Of a stretch of 64,000 bases of DNA, positions 17,471 to 25,690 are shown one piece after another (the stretch's first letter is position 1; each line of letters begins with the position of its first letter). The DNA is from Aurantibrevibacter litoralis (GTDB taxonomy: Bacteria > Bacteroidota > Bacteroidia > Flavobacteriales > Flavobacteriaceae): positions 3,626 to 67,625 of the forward strand of contig NZ_JAYEEQ010000021.1 of the NCBI RefSeq assembly GCF_034651555.1, written 5' to 3'. A program made the translations under genes and the position numbers. Below the pieces are notes generated by a model. It was not told where the DNA came from, did no database searches, and was given only the letters and a program-made list of their open reading frames with translations.

Positions 17471-18094
17471 ATGGCACTTACGGAAGCAGAAATTATCGCA
17501 TTAAATGCGCAACTTAAAACCGCAGCACCGGAGGAGATTATTTCTTGGGCGGTAAACTATGGTAAAAATCCTGTAGTTACAACCAATTTCCGGCCTTATG
17601 AGGCGGCTATACTGCATGCTGTAGCTGCAATTAAAAAAGACATACCAGTCATTTGGTGCGATACGGGTTACAATACCCCTCATACCTATAAGCATGCGGA
17701 AAGTGTGATCCAAAAATTAGGATTACAGGTGCAATTGTACGTGCCCAAACAAACAGCAGCACACAGAGATGCCCTCATGGGTATCCCTGCCATAGATGAT
17801 CCTAGACATGCCGAATTTACGGATCAAGTAAAGCTAGAACCGTTTAGGCGCGCGATGGAAGCGCACAAACCTGATGTTTGGTTCACGAATCTCAGAAAGG
17901 GGCAAACCGCACTGCGAGACACCTTAGACATTTTAAGTGTGAGTAAGGATGGTGTTCTTAAAGTGAGTCCTTTTTATCATTGGAGCGATGCCGAGTTGGA
18001 TGTGTATTTAAGCGAAAATAACCTCCCCAACGAGCACCACTATTTTGACCCCACAAAAGCGTTGGAAAACAGAGAGTGTGGGTTGCATACCTAA
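17471..18094 (+). CDS. cysH: Phosphoadenylyl-sulfate (PAPS) reductase
   Basis: 207 residues, PP-loop family. VVTTNFRPYEAAILH occupies the PP-loop region (altered from the S-G-G/S-x-x type), WCDTGYNTPHTYK follows, and the C-terminal catalytic ECGLHT is intact at the end of the protein. The two Cys-Cys pairs that bind a 4Fe-4S cluster in APS reductases are absent: the only cysteines are in WCDTG and ECGLH. By family knowledge this points to a thioredoxin-dependent PAPS reductase. It starts the cysH-cysD-cysN-sulfite reductase series, 55 bases before cysD. Confidence 0.85.
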   Translation: MALTEAEIIALNAQLKTAAPEEIISWAVNYGKNPVVTTNFRPYEAAILHAVAAIKKDIPVIWCDTGYNTPHTYKHAESVIQKLGLQVQLYVPKQTAAHRDALMGIPAIDDPRHAEFTDQVKLEPFRRAMEAHKPDVWFTNLRKGQTALRDTLDILSVSKDGVLKVSPFYHWSDAELDVYLSENNLPNEHHYFDPTKALENRECGLHT

Positions 18095-18149
18095 AAAATA
18101 AAAATCAATAAAATAGTTACGGGATACCTACCCTTACACGGAGAAACTT

Positions 18150-19100
18150 ATGTCGCATACAGAAACCTTAACGTCTCTAACAAAGACCAAAACAGAAACC
18201 CTTTCCGTATTGGATATTAATCCATTAGAAAGTGAAGCTATTTATATCTTTAGAGAAGTAGTTGCTCAATTCGAAAAACCGGTACTCTTGTTTTCAGGAG
18301 GCAAAGATTCCATCACTTTAGTGCGGTTGGCGCAAAAAGCCTTTTTTCCGGCAAAAATTCCCTTTCCGTTGCTGCATATAGATACGGGTCATAATTTCCC
18401 GGAAACAATAGCGTTTCGCGACAAACTGGTAAAGGAATTGGGCGTGGAGCTTATTGTGCGAAACGTGCAAGATTCTATAGACCAAGGCAAAGTGGTAGAA
18501 GAATCTGGGAAATACGCCAGCAGAAATATGTTGCAAACCACCACGCTTTTAGATGCAATTGAAGAATTTAAGTTTGATGCGTGTATTGGTGGTGCACGCA
18601 GAGATGAAGAAAAGGCAAGAGCTAAAGAACGGATCTTTTCGGTTCGAGACGATTTTGGTCAATGGGATGAAAAAAACCAAAGACCGGAACTTTTCGACAT
18701 GCTTAACGGGCAAATAGAAATGGGGCAAAATGTACGTGTTTTTCCAATTAGTAATTGGACAGAATTGGATGTTTGGAGCTATATTCAAAAAGAGAAAATA
18801 GAAATCCCTTCAATTTATTTTGCGCATCAACGCAACATATTTGTGAGAGACGGACTTATTTGGTCGGCACAAGATGATGTGGTTTTTAGAGCGTCGGACG
18901 AAAAAGTGGAAGCGCGTACCGTACGTTTTAGAACGGTTGGCGACATGTCTTGTACAGCAGCCGTAGAGTCCGATGCAGATACCATCGACAAGGTGGTCTC
19001 GGAAATACGAGAATCTAAAATTTCTGAACGCGGAGCACGTATCGATGATAAGCGTTCCGAAGCAGCGATGGAAAAAAGAAAACAACAGGGATATTTTTAA
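18150..19100 (+). CDS. cysD: Sulfate adenylyltransferase subunit 2
   Basis: 316 residues. PP-loop SGGKDS at 49-54 (LLFSGGKDSITLVRLAQKAF), LHIDTGHNFPETIAFRD, GGARRDEEKARAKER and the C-terminal RFRTVGDMSCTAAVESDA all match CysD. With CysN it adenylates sulfate from ATP to give APS, driven by GTP hydrolysis. The length is normal. The following cysN lies within about 35 bases, and the pair is probably co-transcribed with cysH. Confidence 0.96.
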   Translation: MSHTETLTSLTKTKTETLSVLDINPLESEAIYIFREVVAQFEKPVLLFSGGKDSITLVRLAQKAFFPAKIPFPLLHIDTGHNFPETIAFRDKLVKELGVELIVRNVQDSIDQGKVVEESGKYASRNMLQTTTLLDAIEEFKFDACIGGARRDEEKARAKERIFSVRDDFGQWDEKNQRPELFDMLNGQIEMGQNVRVFPISNWTELDVWSYIQKEKIEIPSIYFAHQRNIFVRDGLIWSAQDDVVFRASDEKVEARTVRFRTVGDMSCTAAVESDADTIDKVVSEIRESKISERGARIDDKRSEAAMEKRKQQGYF

Positions 19101-19117
19101 TCGGGTTTAGCGGTATT

Positions 19118-19180
19118 GGTTGTTCGTTGATACTATGTTGCGAACAACACCAACAACCATAAACTCACAACAAACAACGA
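19118..19180. repeat. AACAAC-type junction repeat at cysD/cysN
   Basis: Low-complexity stretch of CAACAA/ACAACGA units with an inverted arm: GGTTGTTCG (19118-19126) faces CGAACAAC (19141-19148), with the cysN ATG in the loop. The repeat continues into the cysN reading frame and encodes its first 15 or so residues. Similar stretches occur at 26673-26702, 27101-27125 and 41672-41719. Confidence 0.6.
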
Positions 19181-20430
19181 AATTGGAAGTACTAAAAATA
19201 GCAACAGCAGGCAGTGTAGATGACGGTAAAAGTACCTTAATCGGTCGGTTACTGTACGATACCAAATCGTTAACAGATGATAAGCTAGAGGCCATAGAAC
19301 GGACCAGCAAGCAGAAGGGATATGATTATTTAGATTTTTCCTTGGCTACTGATGGTTTGGTCGCCGAACGCGAACAAGGTATTACCATAGATGTGGCCCA
19401 TATTTATTTTTCAACCCTTAAAAAAAGCTACATCATTGCAGATACGCCCGGTCATGTAGAATATACAAGAAACATGGTTACGGGAGCATCAACTTCTCAG
19501 GTAGCTATTATTTTGATTGATGCTCGCAAGGGGGTAATTGAACAGACCAATCGTCATTTTTTTATTAATAATTTGCTTAGAATTAAGGATGTAATCGTGG
19601 CCATTAATAAAATGGACTTAGTCGATTTTTCTGAGGAACGCTACAATGCCATCAAGGCCGATTTTGAGCACTTAATGGCCAAGCGAGATTATCAAGAACA
19701 GAAAATAACCTTTATTCCGGTTAGCGCTTTAAAAGGAGACAATGTGGTAAATGAGTCTCAGAATATGCCTTGGTATACCGGAGAAACCCTATTACAACAT
19801 TTAGAGAAACTAGATCGAAAAGATATCTATAATGTGGGTACGCCTCGCTTTCCAGTACAATATGTAATTCGGCCAAAAACAGAAGAGTTTCACGATTTTA
19901 GAGGTTTTGCCGGTAAAGTATATGGGGGCGAATTAAGTGTGGGTGATGAAGTTGTAGTACTTCCTTCTATGACCAAATCACGAATCAAAGAAATTTATTT
20001 TTACAATAAAAAATATCAAACCGCCACAAGAAGGTCGTCTATTACGATAACACTAGAGGATGAGGTAAATATCAGCAGAGGAGATATGTTGGTAAAGGTG
20101 GGGGATTTGCCTACTATCGACAAACAATTATCGGCCACTGTAGCATGGATGGACTCCCAAAAACTGACCTCCGGAAGTAAATATGTGCTACAGCATGGTG
20201 TAAATAAGGTATTAGCCAAGGTAGAGGCCATTGAGCATAAAATATTACCGGATTACTCCGGTATCGATAACCAAGTAAGTGCTTTGGGAATGAACGATAT
20301 TGCACAAGTATCTTTTAAGTTAAACCGGCCTGTTTATTTTGATGCCTTTAAAAGGCATAGAACCAACGGCTCATTTATTTTAATTGATACCAATACCAAT
20401 GCCACGGCCGGTGTCGGATTTATTAATTAA
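19135..20430 (+). CDS. cysN: Sulfate adenylyltransferase subunit 1 (GTPase)
   Basis: 431 residues from the ATG at 19135 (TTG at 19120 is an alternative). P-loop GSVDDGKS at 26-33, switch DTPGHVEYTRNM, NKMDL and EF-Tu-like domains 2 and 3 with PVQYVIRP. It ends about residue 431, without a fused APS kinase (CysC) domain. The first 15 residues (TTPTTINSQQTTK) are encoded by an AACAAC-type repeat and closely resemble the repeat-derived start of the MetH C-terminal protein (STDNGQQTT); the conserved fold starts at LEVLKIATAG. Confidence 0.95.
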   Translation: MLRTTPTTINSQQTTKLEVLKIATAGSVDDGKSTLIGRLLYDTKSLTDDKLEAIERTSKQKGYDYLDFSLATDGLVAEREQGITIDVAHIYFSTLKKSYIIADTPGHVEYTRNMVTGASTSQVAIILIDARKGVIEQTNRHFFINNLLRIKDVIVAINKMDLVDFSEERYNAIKADFEHLMAKRDYQEQKITFIPVSALKGDNVVNESQNMPWYTGETLLQHLEKLDRKDIYNVGTPRFPVQYVIRPKTEEFHDFRGFAGKVYGGELSVGDEVVVLPSMTKSRIKEIYFYNKKYQTATRRSSITITLEDEVNISRGDMLVKVGDLPTIDKQLSATVAWMDSQKLTSGSKYVLQHGVNKVLAKVEAIEHKILPDYSGIDNQVSALGMNDIAQVSFKLNRPVYFDAFKRHRTNGSFILIDTNTNATAGVGFIN

Positions 20431-20593
20431 ATGTAGGTGCGTCTATTCGAGTAAAATACTTTACGAATTTTACATTGGTAACGGCGAACCTAATAAGTTC
20501 TGAATAGGAAAATAGAGGCCCTAAAAGCGGTAAGGTGTAGCATAATATACCCCTGACGCCGCCACGAAAATGAGGCAGATTGTTTAAAATTAA

Positions 20594-20610
20594 CCTATAC
20601 ATAATATAGG
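20594..20610. promoter_or_regulatory. Palindromic operator CCTAT-N7-ATAGG before the sulfite reductase
   Basis: CCTATA (20594-20599) and TATAGG (20605-20610); read as CCTAT-N7-ATAGG it has exactly the spacing of the cysH site. It lies 17 bases before the ATG at 20628. The rest of the 197-base cysN-sulfite reductase gap shows no other clear signal. Confidence 0.55.
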
Positions 20611-20627
20611 AAAAATAGAGTATAATT

Positions 20628-22718
20628 ATGCAGAGTTTTAGATCAGAAATAGAAAATCCGATTGTACAAAAGGATATCCTAGACTTGGAAGCCAAAATTC
20701 ATTTATTTAAAGAAGGAAAGATAGATGAAGAAAAATTTCGAAGCCTGCGTTTAGCACGCGGAATCTATGGTCAGCGTCAAGAAGGAGTACAGATGATTCG
20801 AATGAAACTTCCCTATGGCAAGGTAAGTTCCAAACAGCTTCGACGCATTTGCGAGGTGTCCGATGAATACTCTACGGGACGCCTACATATTACAACACGT
20901 CAAGATATTCAAATTCATTATGTAGATATTAGCCGCACTCCCCAATTGTGGTCGGAGTTAGAAAAGGATGAGGTTACCATTCGAGAGGCCTGTGGCAACA
21001 CGGTGCGCAATGTTACGGCCAGTGAAACCGCAGGTATAGATCCTAACGAGCCGTTTGATGTGTCTCCTTATGCGCACGGACTGTTTCAATATTTTTTAAG
21101 AAATCCTATCGGACAGGAAATGGGTCGGAAATTTAAAGTTTCCTTTTCTGCCAGTGACGCCGATACCGGACTTTCATATATGCACGATTTGGGCTTTATT
21201 GCCAAAATTGAAAATGAAGTACTCGGATTTAAGGTGATGCTGGGGGGCGGATTGGGTTCGCAGCCCCGACATGCCGACGAATTATTCAGCTTTCTTCCGG
21301 CAAACCAGATTATTCCGTTAATGGAAGCCGTAGTACGGGTTTTTGATCGGTTTGGAGAACGCAAAAGTCGCGCAAAAGCTCGCTTGAAATTTTTAATAAA
21401 GGATATCGGATTAGAAGCTTTCAAAGCACTTTTGGCTCAGGAAAAAACGGCTGTACCGTTCGACACTTTTGAAATTGATGTAGCAAACTATCCCAAAGTA
21501 CAAATAGCCAAAACTACAGTTCCGGAGGTTCAAATTGCAGATCAAAAGGCGTTTCAACGGTGGAAATCGACAAACATAGTGTCCCAAAAACAAAAAGGGT
21601 ATGTCGCCATAGGTATTAAAGTACTATTAGGCGATTTTTATACAGACAAAGCTAGAGCTTTGGCCGATTTGGTAGAAAAATATGCCGCTTCGGAATTGCG
21701 ATTTTCGTTACGGCAAAATATTTTAATTCCCTTTGTTGCAGAGGATCTCATTCCTTTTTTCTATACCCAATTACAACAATTAGGCTTCACAGAAGAAGGG
21801 TACAATAAGGCCGTAGATATTACAGCTTGCCCAGGTACCGATACCTGTAACTTGGGTATTTCCAGCAGTACCGGTATTGCTGAAGAATTGGAACGGGTTA
21901 TCAAAACCGAATACCCCGATTACATTTACAATAAAGATGTGGTCATTAAAATTAGTGGTTGTATGAACGCTTGCGGACAGCACAACATGGCCGATATTGG
22001 TTTTCAAGGGATGTCTGTGAGGACTAAAAATAAACTAGTAGCTCCGGCCTTACAAGTCTTGCTAGGTGGCGCCAATTTTGGCAACGGCACAGGGCGTTTT
22101 GCAGATAAGGTGATAAAAGTACCCAGTAAAAGAGGCCCGGAGGCACTGCGTTTAATTCTAAATGATTTTGACGCCCATGGTAACGGACGTTCTTTTGCCG
22201 CGTATTACGAACAAAAAGGACAAATGTATTTTTACGATTATTTAAAACCCCTTTCCGATGTGGATAATTTAACGGCAGATGATTTTATAGACTGGGGTAA
22301 TACTGAAAAATACGAGCAAGCCATAGGTGTCGGAGAATGTGCCGGGGTAGTTATAGACCTAATAGCTACGCTTTTATTAGAGAGCGAAGAAAAGATTCAA
22401 AATGCACAGCAGGCTTTAGATCAGGAAAAGTGGGCAGCCGGTATTTATCATACGTATTCGGCTATGGTAAATGCCGCTAAGGCATTATTGATTGCCGAGA
22501 ATTTAAAAACTAATACGCATGCCGGTATTATTGCCGATTTTGATGCCACTTTCGTTGCTTCGGGAAAAATTAGGTTACAAACTTCTTTTGAATCTTTGGT
22601 ATATCAGTTAAATAAGAATAAACCAACAGCGCATTTTGCGTATCAGTATTTAGAAGCTGCTAAGGCATTTTTAGACACGGTTGGCGAATATAGAACTAAA
22701 GAATTGGTGGAAGCCTAG
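20628..22718 (+). CDS. Siroheme-dependent sulfite (or nitrite) reductase with C-terminal HEPN-like domain
   Basis: 696 residues. The two ferredoxin-like half repeats and siroheme/4Fe-4S domains of NirA/CysI proteins cover about residues 20-540; cluster ligands are C401 and C407 (ACPGTDTC) and C445 and C449 (SGCMNAC). After a linker (VDNLTADDFIDWGNTEKYEQ) the last 125 residues are all-helical and resemble HEPN domains (EKWAAGIYHTYSAMVNAAKALLI). Within a cys operon with siroheme-synthesis genes, reduction of sulfite to sulfide is the likely reaction; electrons may come from the ferredoxin-NADP reductase encoded downstream. Many annotations call this family nitrite reductase. Confidence 0.88.
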   Translation: MQSFRSEIENPIVQKDILDLEAKIHLFKEGKIDEEKFRSLRLARGIYGQRQEGVQMIRMKLPYGKVSSKQLRRICEVSDEYSTGRLHITTRQDIQIHYVDISRTPQLWSELEKDEVTIREACGNTVRNVTASETAGIDPNEPFDVSPYAHGLFQYFLRNPIGQEMGRKFKVSFSASDADTGLSYMHDLGFIAKIENEVLGFKVMLGGGLGSQPRHADELFSFLPANQIIPLMEAVVRVFDRFGERKSRAKARLKFLIKDIGLEAFKALLAQEKTAVPFDTFEIDVANYPKVQIAKTTVPEVQIADQKAFQRWKSTNIVSQKQKGYVAIGIKVLLGDFYTDKARALADLVEKYAASELRFSLRQNILIPFVAEDLIPFFYTQLQQLGFTEEGYNKAVDITACPGTDTCNLGISSSTGIAEELERVIKTEYPDYIYNKDVVIKISGCMNACGQHNMADIGFQGMSVRTKNKLVAPALQVLLGGANFGNGTGRFADKVIKVPSKRGPEALRLILNDFDAHGNGRSFAAYYEQKGQMYFYDYLKPLSDVDNLTADDFIDWGNTEKYEQAIGVGECAGVVIDLIATLLLESEEKIQNAQQALDQEKWAAGIYHTYSAMVNAAKALLIAENLKTNTHAGIIADFDATFVASGKIRLQTSFESLVYQLNKNKPTAHFAYQYLEAAKAFLDTVGEYRTKELVEA

Positions 22719-22722
22719 GAGT

Positions 22723-23535
22723 ATGCGCATAGAAAAGGCAAATCAGGAAAACATATATGCCGGAAAAGCGCCTCGTCTTACGGTGGTAGGCGCTGGTCCT
22801 GGCGATATCGAACTCATTACATTAAAGGGGATTAACACCCTTAAAAGTGCAGATGTTGTTTTGTACGATGCCTTGGTAGCCACCGAATTGTTGCAGTATG
22901 CGCCCCACGCAGAGCATATTTTTGTGGGCAAGCGCAAAGGATGTTATGCCTATCAACAAGAACAGATCAACGAGCTTATTGTGAGTTGCGCAAAATCTCA
23001 TGGTCATGTGGTGCGCTTAAAGGGAGGAGACCCCTTTGTTTTTGGGCGTGGCGCAGAAGAAATGGCCTATGCCGCAGCACAAGGCATAGCTGTAGCAATG
23101 GTACCCGGAGTGTCTTCGGCCTTATCCGTTGCGGCAATACAGCATATTCCCGTCACTAAAAGAGGCGCTGCCGAGAGTTTCTGGGTAATTACAGGAACTA
23201 CAAAGGAACATCGGCTTTCTCAAGATGTGCACCTGGCAGTAAAATCTAATGCTACTGTGGTCATTCTAATGGGGATGTCAAAGTTGGCATCAATAGTGGC
23301 CTTATTCAAAAAAGAAGGAAAAGGGCAGCGGCCTGTGGCTATTATTCAAAACGGTACCACTGCAGAAGAAAAAATAGCCATAGGAACGATAGCGACCATA
23401 GAAAGCGAAGTTCAAAAGCAAAAATTGACGAACCCCGCAATTATTGTTATTGGAGAAGTGGTTTCGCACAGAGCAGCCTTGTTGCAGTTGCAACCGGCTG
23501 AATTAAGTCGTAATTTTGTTGAAAAATTAGGCTGA
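22723..23535 (+). CDS. cobA: Uroporphyrinogen-III C-methyltransferase
   Basis: 270 residues from the ATG at 22723, four bases after the sulfite reductase stop; a TTG at 22681 overlapping that gene is rejected. Family landmarks are VVGAGPGDIELITLKG, VVLYDALV, RLKGGDPFVFGRGAEE and VPGVSSALSVAA. The enzyme uses two SAM to make precorrin-2, the first step to the siroheme needed by the sulfite reductase. It overlaps the next gene by one base (TGATG), so the two are translationally coupled. Confidence 0.95.
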   Translation: MRIEKANQENIYAGKAPRLTVVGAGPGDIELITLKGINTLKSADVVLYDALVATELLQYAPHAEHIFVGKRKGCYAYQQEQINELIVSCAKSHGHVVRLKGGDPFVFGRGAEEMAYAAAQGIAVAMVPGVSSALSVAAIQHIPVTKRGAAESFWVITGTTKEHRLSQDVHLAVKSNATVVILMGMSKLASIVALFKKEGKGQRPVAIIQNGTTAEEKIAIGTIATIESEVQKQKLTNPAIIVIGEVVSHRAALLQLQPAELSRNFVEKLG

Positions 23536-24116
23536 TGGAACGGAATAATTTATACCCCATATTTTTAAAAGCATCAAACCTCAATATCCTTATTGTAGGC
23601 GGCGGCCATGTGGCGGAAGAAAAATTGAATTTCCTTACGAAATCGAGTCCGGATGCCAAGGTGACCATGGTATCCCCAATGTTCCGAGAAGGTACTATGC
23701 AATTAGCGAATCAATTTGGTGTTGAATTAATTACCGATGTGTATCATCCAAAGTATGTAGCCGGTAAACATATGGTAATTGCCACCACAGATGTTCCTGA
23801 AGTAAACATACAAGTGTATACCGATTGCAGAAAAGAAAGCAAGTTGGTTAATGTCGCCGATAATCCCCCGTATTGCGATTTTTATATGGGCGGTATCGTT
23901 ACCAAAGGCAATGTAAAAATTGCGATTTCCACCAACGGCAAATCGCCTACCACTGCTAAACGATTGCGGCAGTTTTTTGAGGAGGTCATACCGGAGGATA
24001 TCAGTAATATGGTAGCAAACCTACATGACTACAGAAAAACGCTCAAAGGTGACTTCGAAGAGAAGGTAGAAAAAATGAATGAAGTCACAAAAAAGCTAGT
24101 AGAAAAATCTTTTTAG
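23535..24116 (+). CDS. Precorrin-2 dehydrogenase / sirohydrochlorin ferrochelatase (Met8/CysG N-terminal type)
   Basis: 193 residues. Rossmann fold NILIVGGGHVAEEKLNFL near residue 14 binds NAD; VIATTDVPEVNIQV, NVADNPPYCDFYMGGIV and ISTNGKSPTTAKRLRQFFEE match the Met8/SirC family. It oxidises precorrin-2 to sirohydrochlorin and, in bifunctional members, inserts iron to give siroheme. No separate ferrochelatase is seen in this cluster, so the bifunctional form is plausible. Start codon overlaps the cobA stop. Confidence 0.9.
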   Translation: MERNNLYPIFLKASNLNILIVGGGHVAEEKLNFLTKSSPDAKVTMVSPMFREGTMQLANQFGVELITDVYHPKYVAGKHMVIATTDVPEVNIQVYTDCRKESKLVNVADNPPYCDFYMGGIVTKGNVKIAISTNGKSPTTAKRLRQFFEEVIPEDISNMVANLHDYRKTLKGDFEEKVEKMNEVTKKLVEKSF

Positions 24117-24151
24117 AAAATTTACGTTTTATAGGAATAACACAGATTAGA

Positions 24152-25213
24152 ATGATTAAAACAGATATTATTATCATTGGCGCAGGCCCCACAGGGTTAT
24201 TTACCGTTTTTGAGGCAGGCTTATTAAAACTTAAAACACATCTCATAGATGCTCTTGCGCAACCCGGAGGGCAGTGTTCTGAGATTTATCCTAAAAAACC
24301 CATATACGATATTCCCGGATTTCCGGAAATTTTGGCCGGCGAATTGGTCTCTAATTTGATGGAGCAGATTAAACCTTTCGAGCCCGGATTTACCCTAGGC
24401 GAACGTGCGGAGACCTTAGATAAATTAGAAGACGGCTCTTTTGTTGTGACCACCAATAAAGGCACTAAACACCACGCTCCCGTCGTTGTTATTGCCGGTG
24501 GTTTAGGTTCTTTTGAACCCAGAAAACCGTTAATCCCCAATATTCTAAACTACGAAGATAAGGGGGTTTCTTATATGATAAAGGATCCGGAGGTGTTCAG
24601 AGATAAAAGGGTGGTTATTTCAGGCGGTGGAGATTCGGCCTTAGACTGGGCCATTTATCTTACGAATGTAGCTTCAGAAGTTTCCTTAGTACACCGTAGA
24701 AATGAATTTAGAGGTGCCTTGGATTCGGTAGAAAAAGCATCAGAATTGGCAAAACTGGGAAAAATAAGACTGTTTACCGAAGCAGAAGTTACCCAAATTC
24801 AAGGACAAAATCAGCTAGAAGCTGTTATCATAACGCATAATAATCCTGAAAAAGGAACCACTTTTTTGGAGACGGATTATTTTATTCCCTTGTTCGGCCT
24901 TTCCCCAAAGTTGGGTCCCATCGGCGATTGGGGTCTCGAAATTGAAAAAAATGCAATAAAGGTGAACAATGCCAAAGACTACCAAACCAATATTCCCGGG
25001 GTATTCGCAATTGGCGATGTCAATACCTATGAAGGAAAACTAAAATTAATACTTTCCGGATTTCACGAGGCTGCCGTCATGTGCCAGTATGCCTATCAAA
25101 TCATCAATCCCGGAAAGCGTTACGTTATGAAATATACCACGGTGGGTGGCGTAGAAGGCTTTGATGGCAGTAAAAAGGAAGCTAAAAAAGAAGTAGTACA
25201 AAGCATTTTTTAG
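24152..25213 (+). CDS. Ferredoxin-NADP reductase, thioredoxin-reductase-like
   Basis: 353 residues, pyridine nucleotide-disulfide oxidoreductase fold. FAD motif IIIGAGPTGLFTVFEAG at the start, NADP motif VVISGGGDSALDWAIYL in the middle and GVFAIGDVNTYEGKLKLIL near the C-terminus. No redox-active CxxC is present between the domains, which separates it from thioredoxin reductase and fits the TrxR-like FNR group. As the last gene of the cys-siroheme cluster it probably supplies reduced ferredoxin to the sulfite reductase (inference from context). Confidence 0.88.
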   Translation: MIKTDIIIIGAGPTGLFTVFEAGLLKLKTHLIDALAQPGGQCSEIYPKKPIYDIPGFPEILAGELVSNLMEQIKPFEPGFTLGERAETLDKLEDGSFVVTTNKGTKHHAPVVVIAGGLGSFEPRKPLIPNILNYEDKGVSYMIKDPEVFRDKRVVISGGGDSALDWAIYLTNVASEVSLVHRRNEFRGALDSVEKASELAKLGKIRLFTEAEVTQIQGQNQLEAVIITHNNPEKGTTFLETDYFIPLFGLSPKLGPIGDWGLEIEKNAIKVNNAKDYQTNIPGVFAIGDVNTYEGKLKLILSGFHEAAVMCQYAYQIINPGKRYVMKYTTVGGVEGFDGSKKEAKKEVVQSIF

Positions 25214-25338
25214 AAAACCGAATGCTGCCTTTAGAAGGTAAACGATCTTATACTATGGGCTAAAAAACAGGCTATATTCCTTGCTTTTGCCAAGGCTGTG
25301 CCGTTACTTTGCAGCCCGTTCATTATCAAATTGAAATT

Positions 25339-25440
25339 GTTATCAAGAAAGGTGGAGGGAATAGACCCTTAGAAGCCTTAGCAACCCTTTATCTGTAAAG
25401 AAGGTGCTACATTCTATCTGCCCATGGCGGACTAGATAAC
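25339..25440 (+). promoter_or_regulatory. SAM-I riboswitch (S-box) upstream of the metH-metF operon
   Basis: P1 GTTATC (25339-25344) with GATAAC (25435-25440), and the same core as the 10232 element: AAGGTGGAGGGAATAGACCC, GCCTTAGCAACCC, GGTGCTACATTC, with P4 hairpin GCCCATGGC. TATCAAGAAAGG (25341-25352) is exactly complementary to CCTTTCTTGATA (25469-25480), offering a 12-bp alternative to P1. That downstream strand also overlaps a local GGAAAA/TTTTCC hairpin (25443-25470). The rest of the 477-base gap 25214-25690 contains a 12-bp hairpin at 25540-25567 and no gene. Confidence 0.95.
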
Positions 25441-25539
25441 TCGGAAAAAGGTAAAAAATGCTGCTTTTCCTTTCTTGATACATCACTTTTTTTAGCGTTA
25501 CCCTTTTGTAAAACAAATGGGTCGGGCTATACGCTGTAT

Positions 25540-25567
25540 CTTTTTCGCTTTTTTTAAAGCGAAAAAG
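25540..25567 (+). promoter_or_regulatory. 12-bp hairpin in the metH leader
   Basis: CTTTTTCGCTTT (25540-25551), TTTT loop, AAAGCGAAAAAG (25556-25567). There is no T run after it on the plus strand, so it is not a standard terminator. Its role, if any, in the riboswitch output is unknown. Confidence 0.5.
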
Positions 25568-25690
25568 GATGTCGCTCCTATCCCTAACGCAAAAAGGATT
25601 GCGAAAATAAAAACGGGAAAGACAGCAAAGCACGTACATTAAGAATAGAGAGGAATGCCGAGGTGTTAGGATCAAAATTGAAAAAAATAA

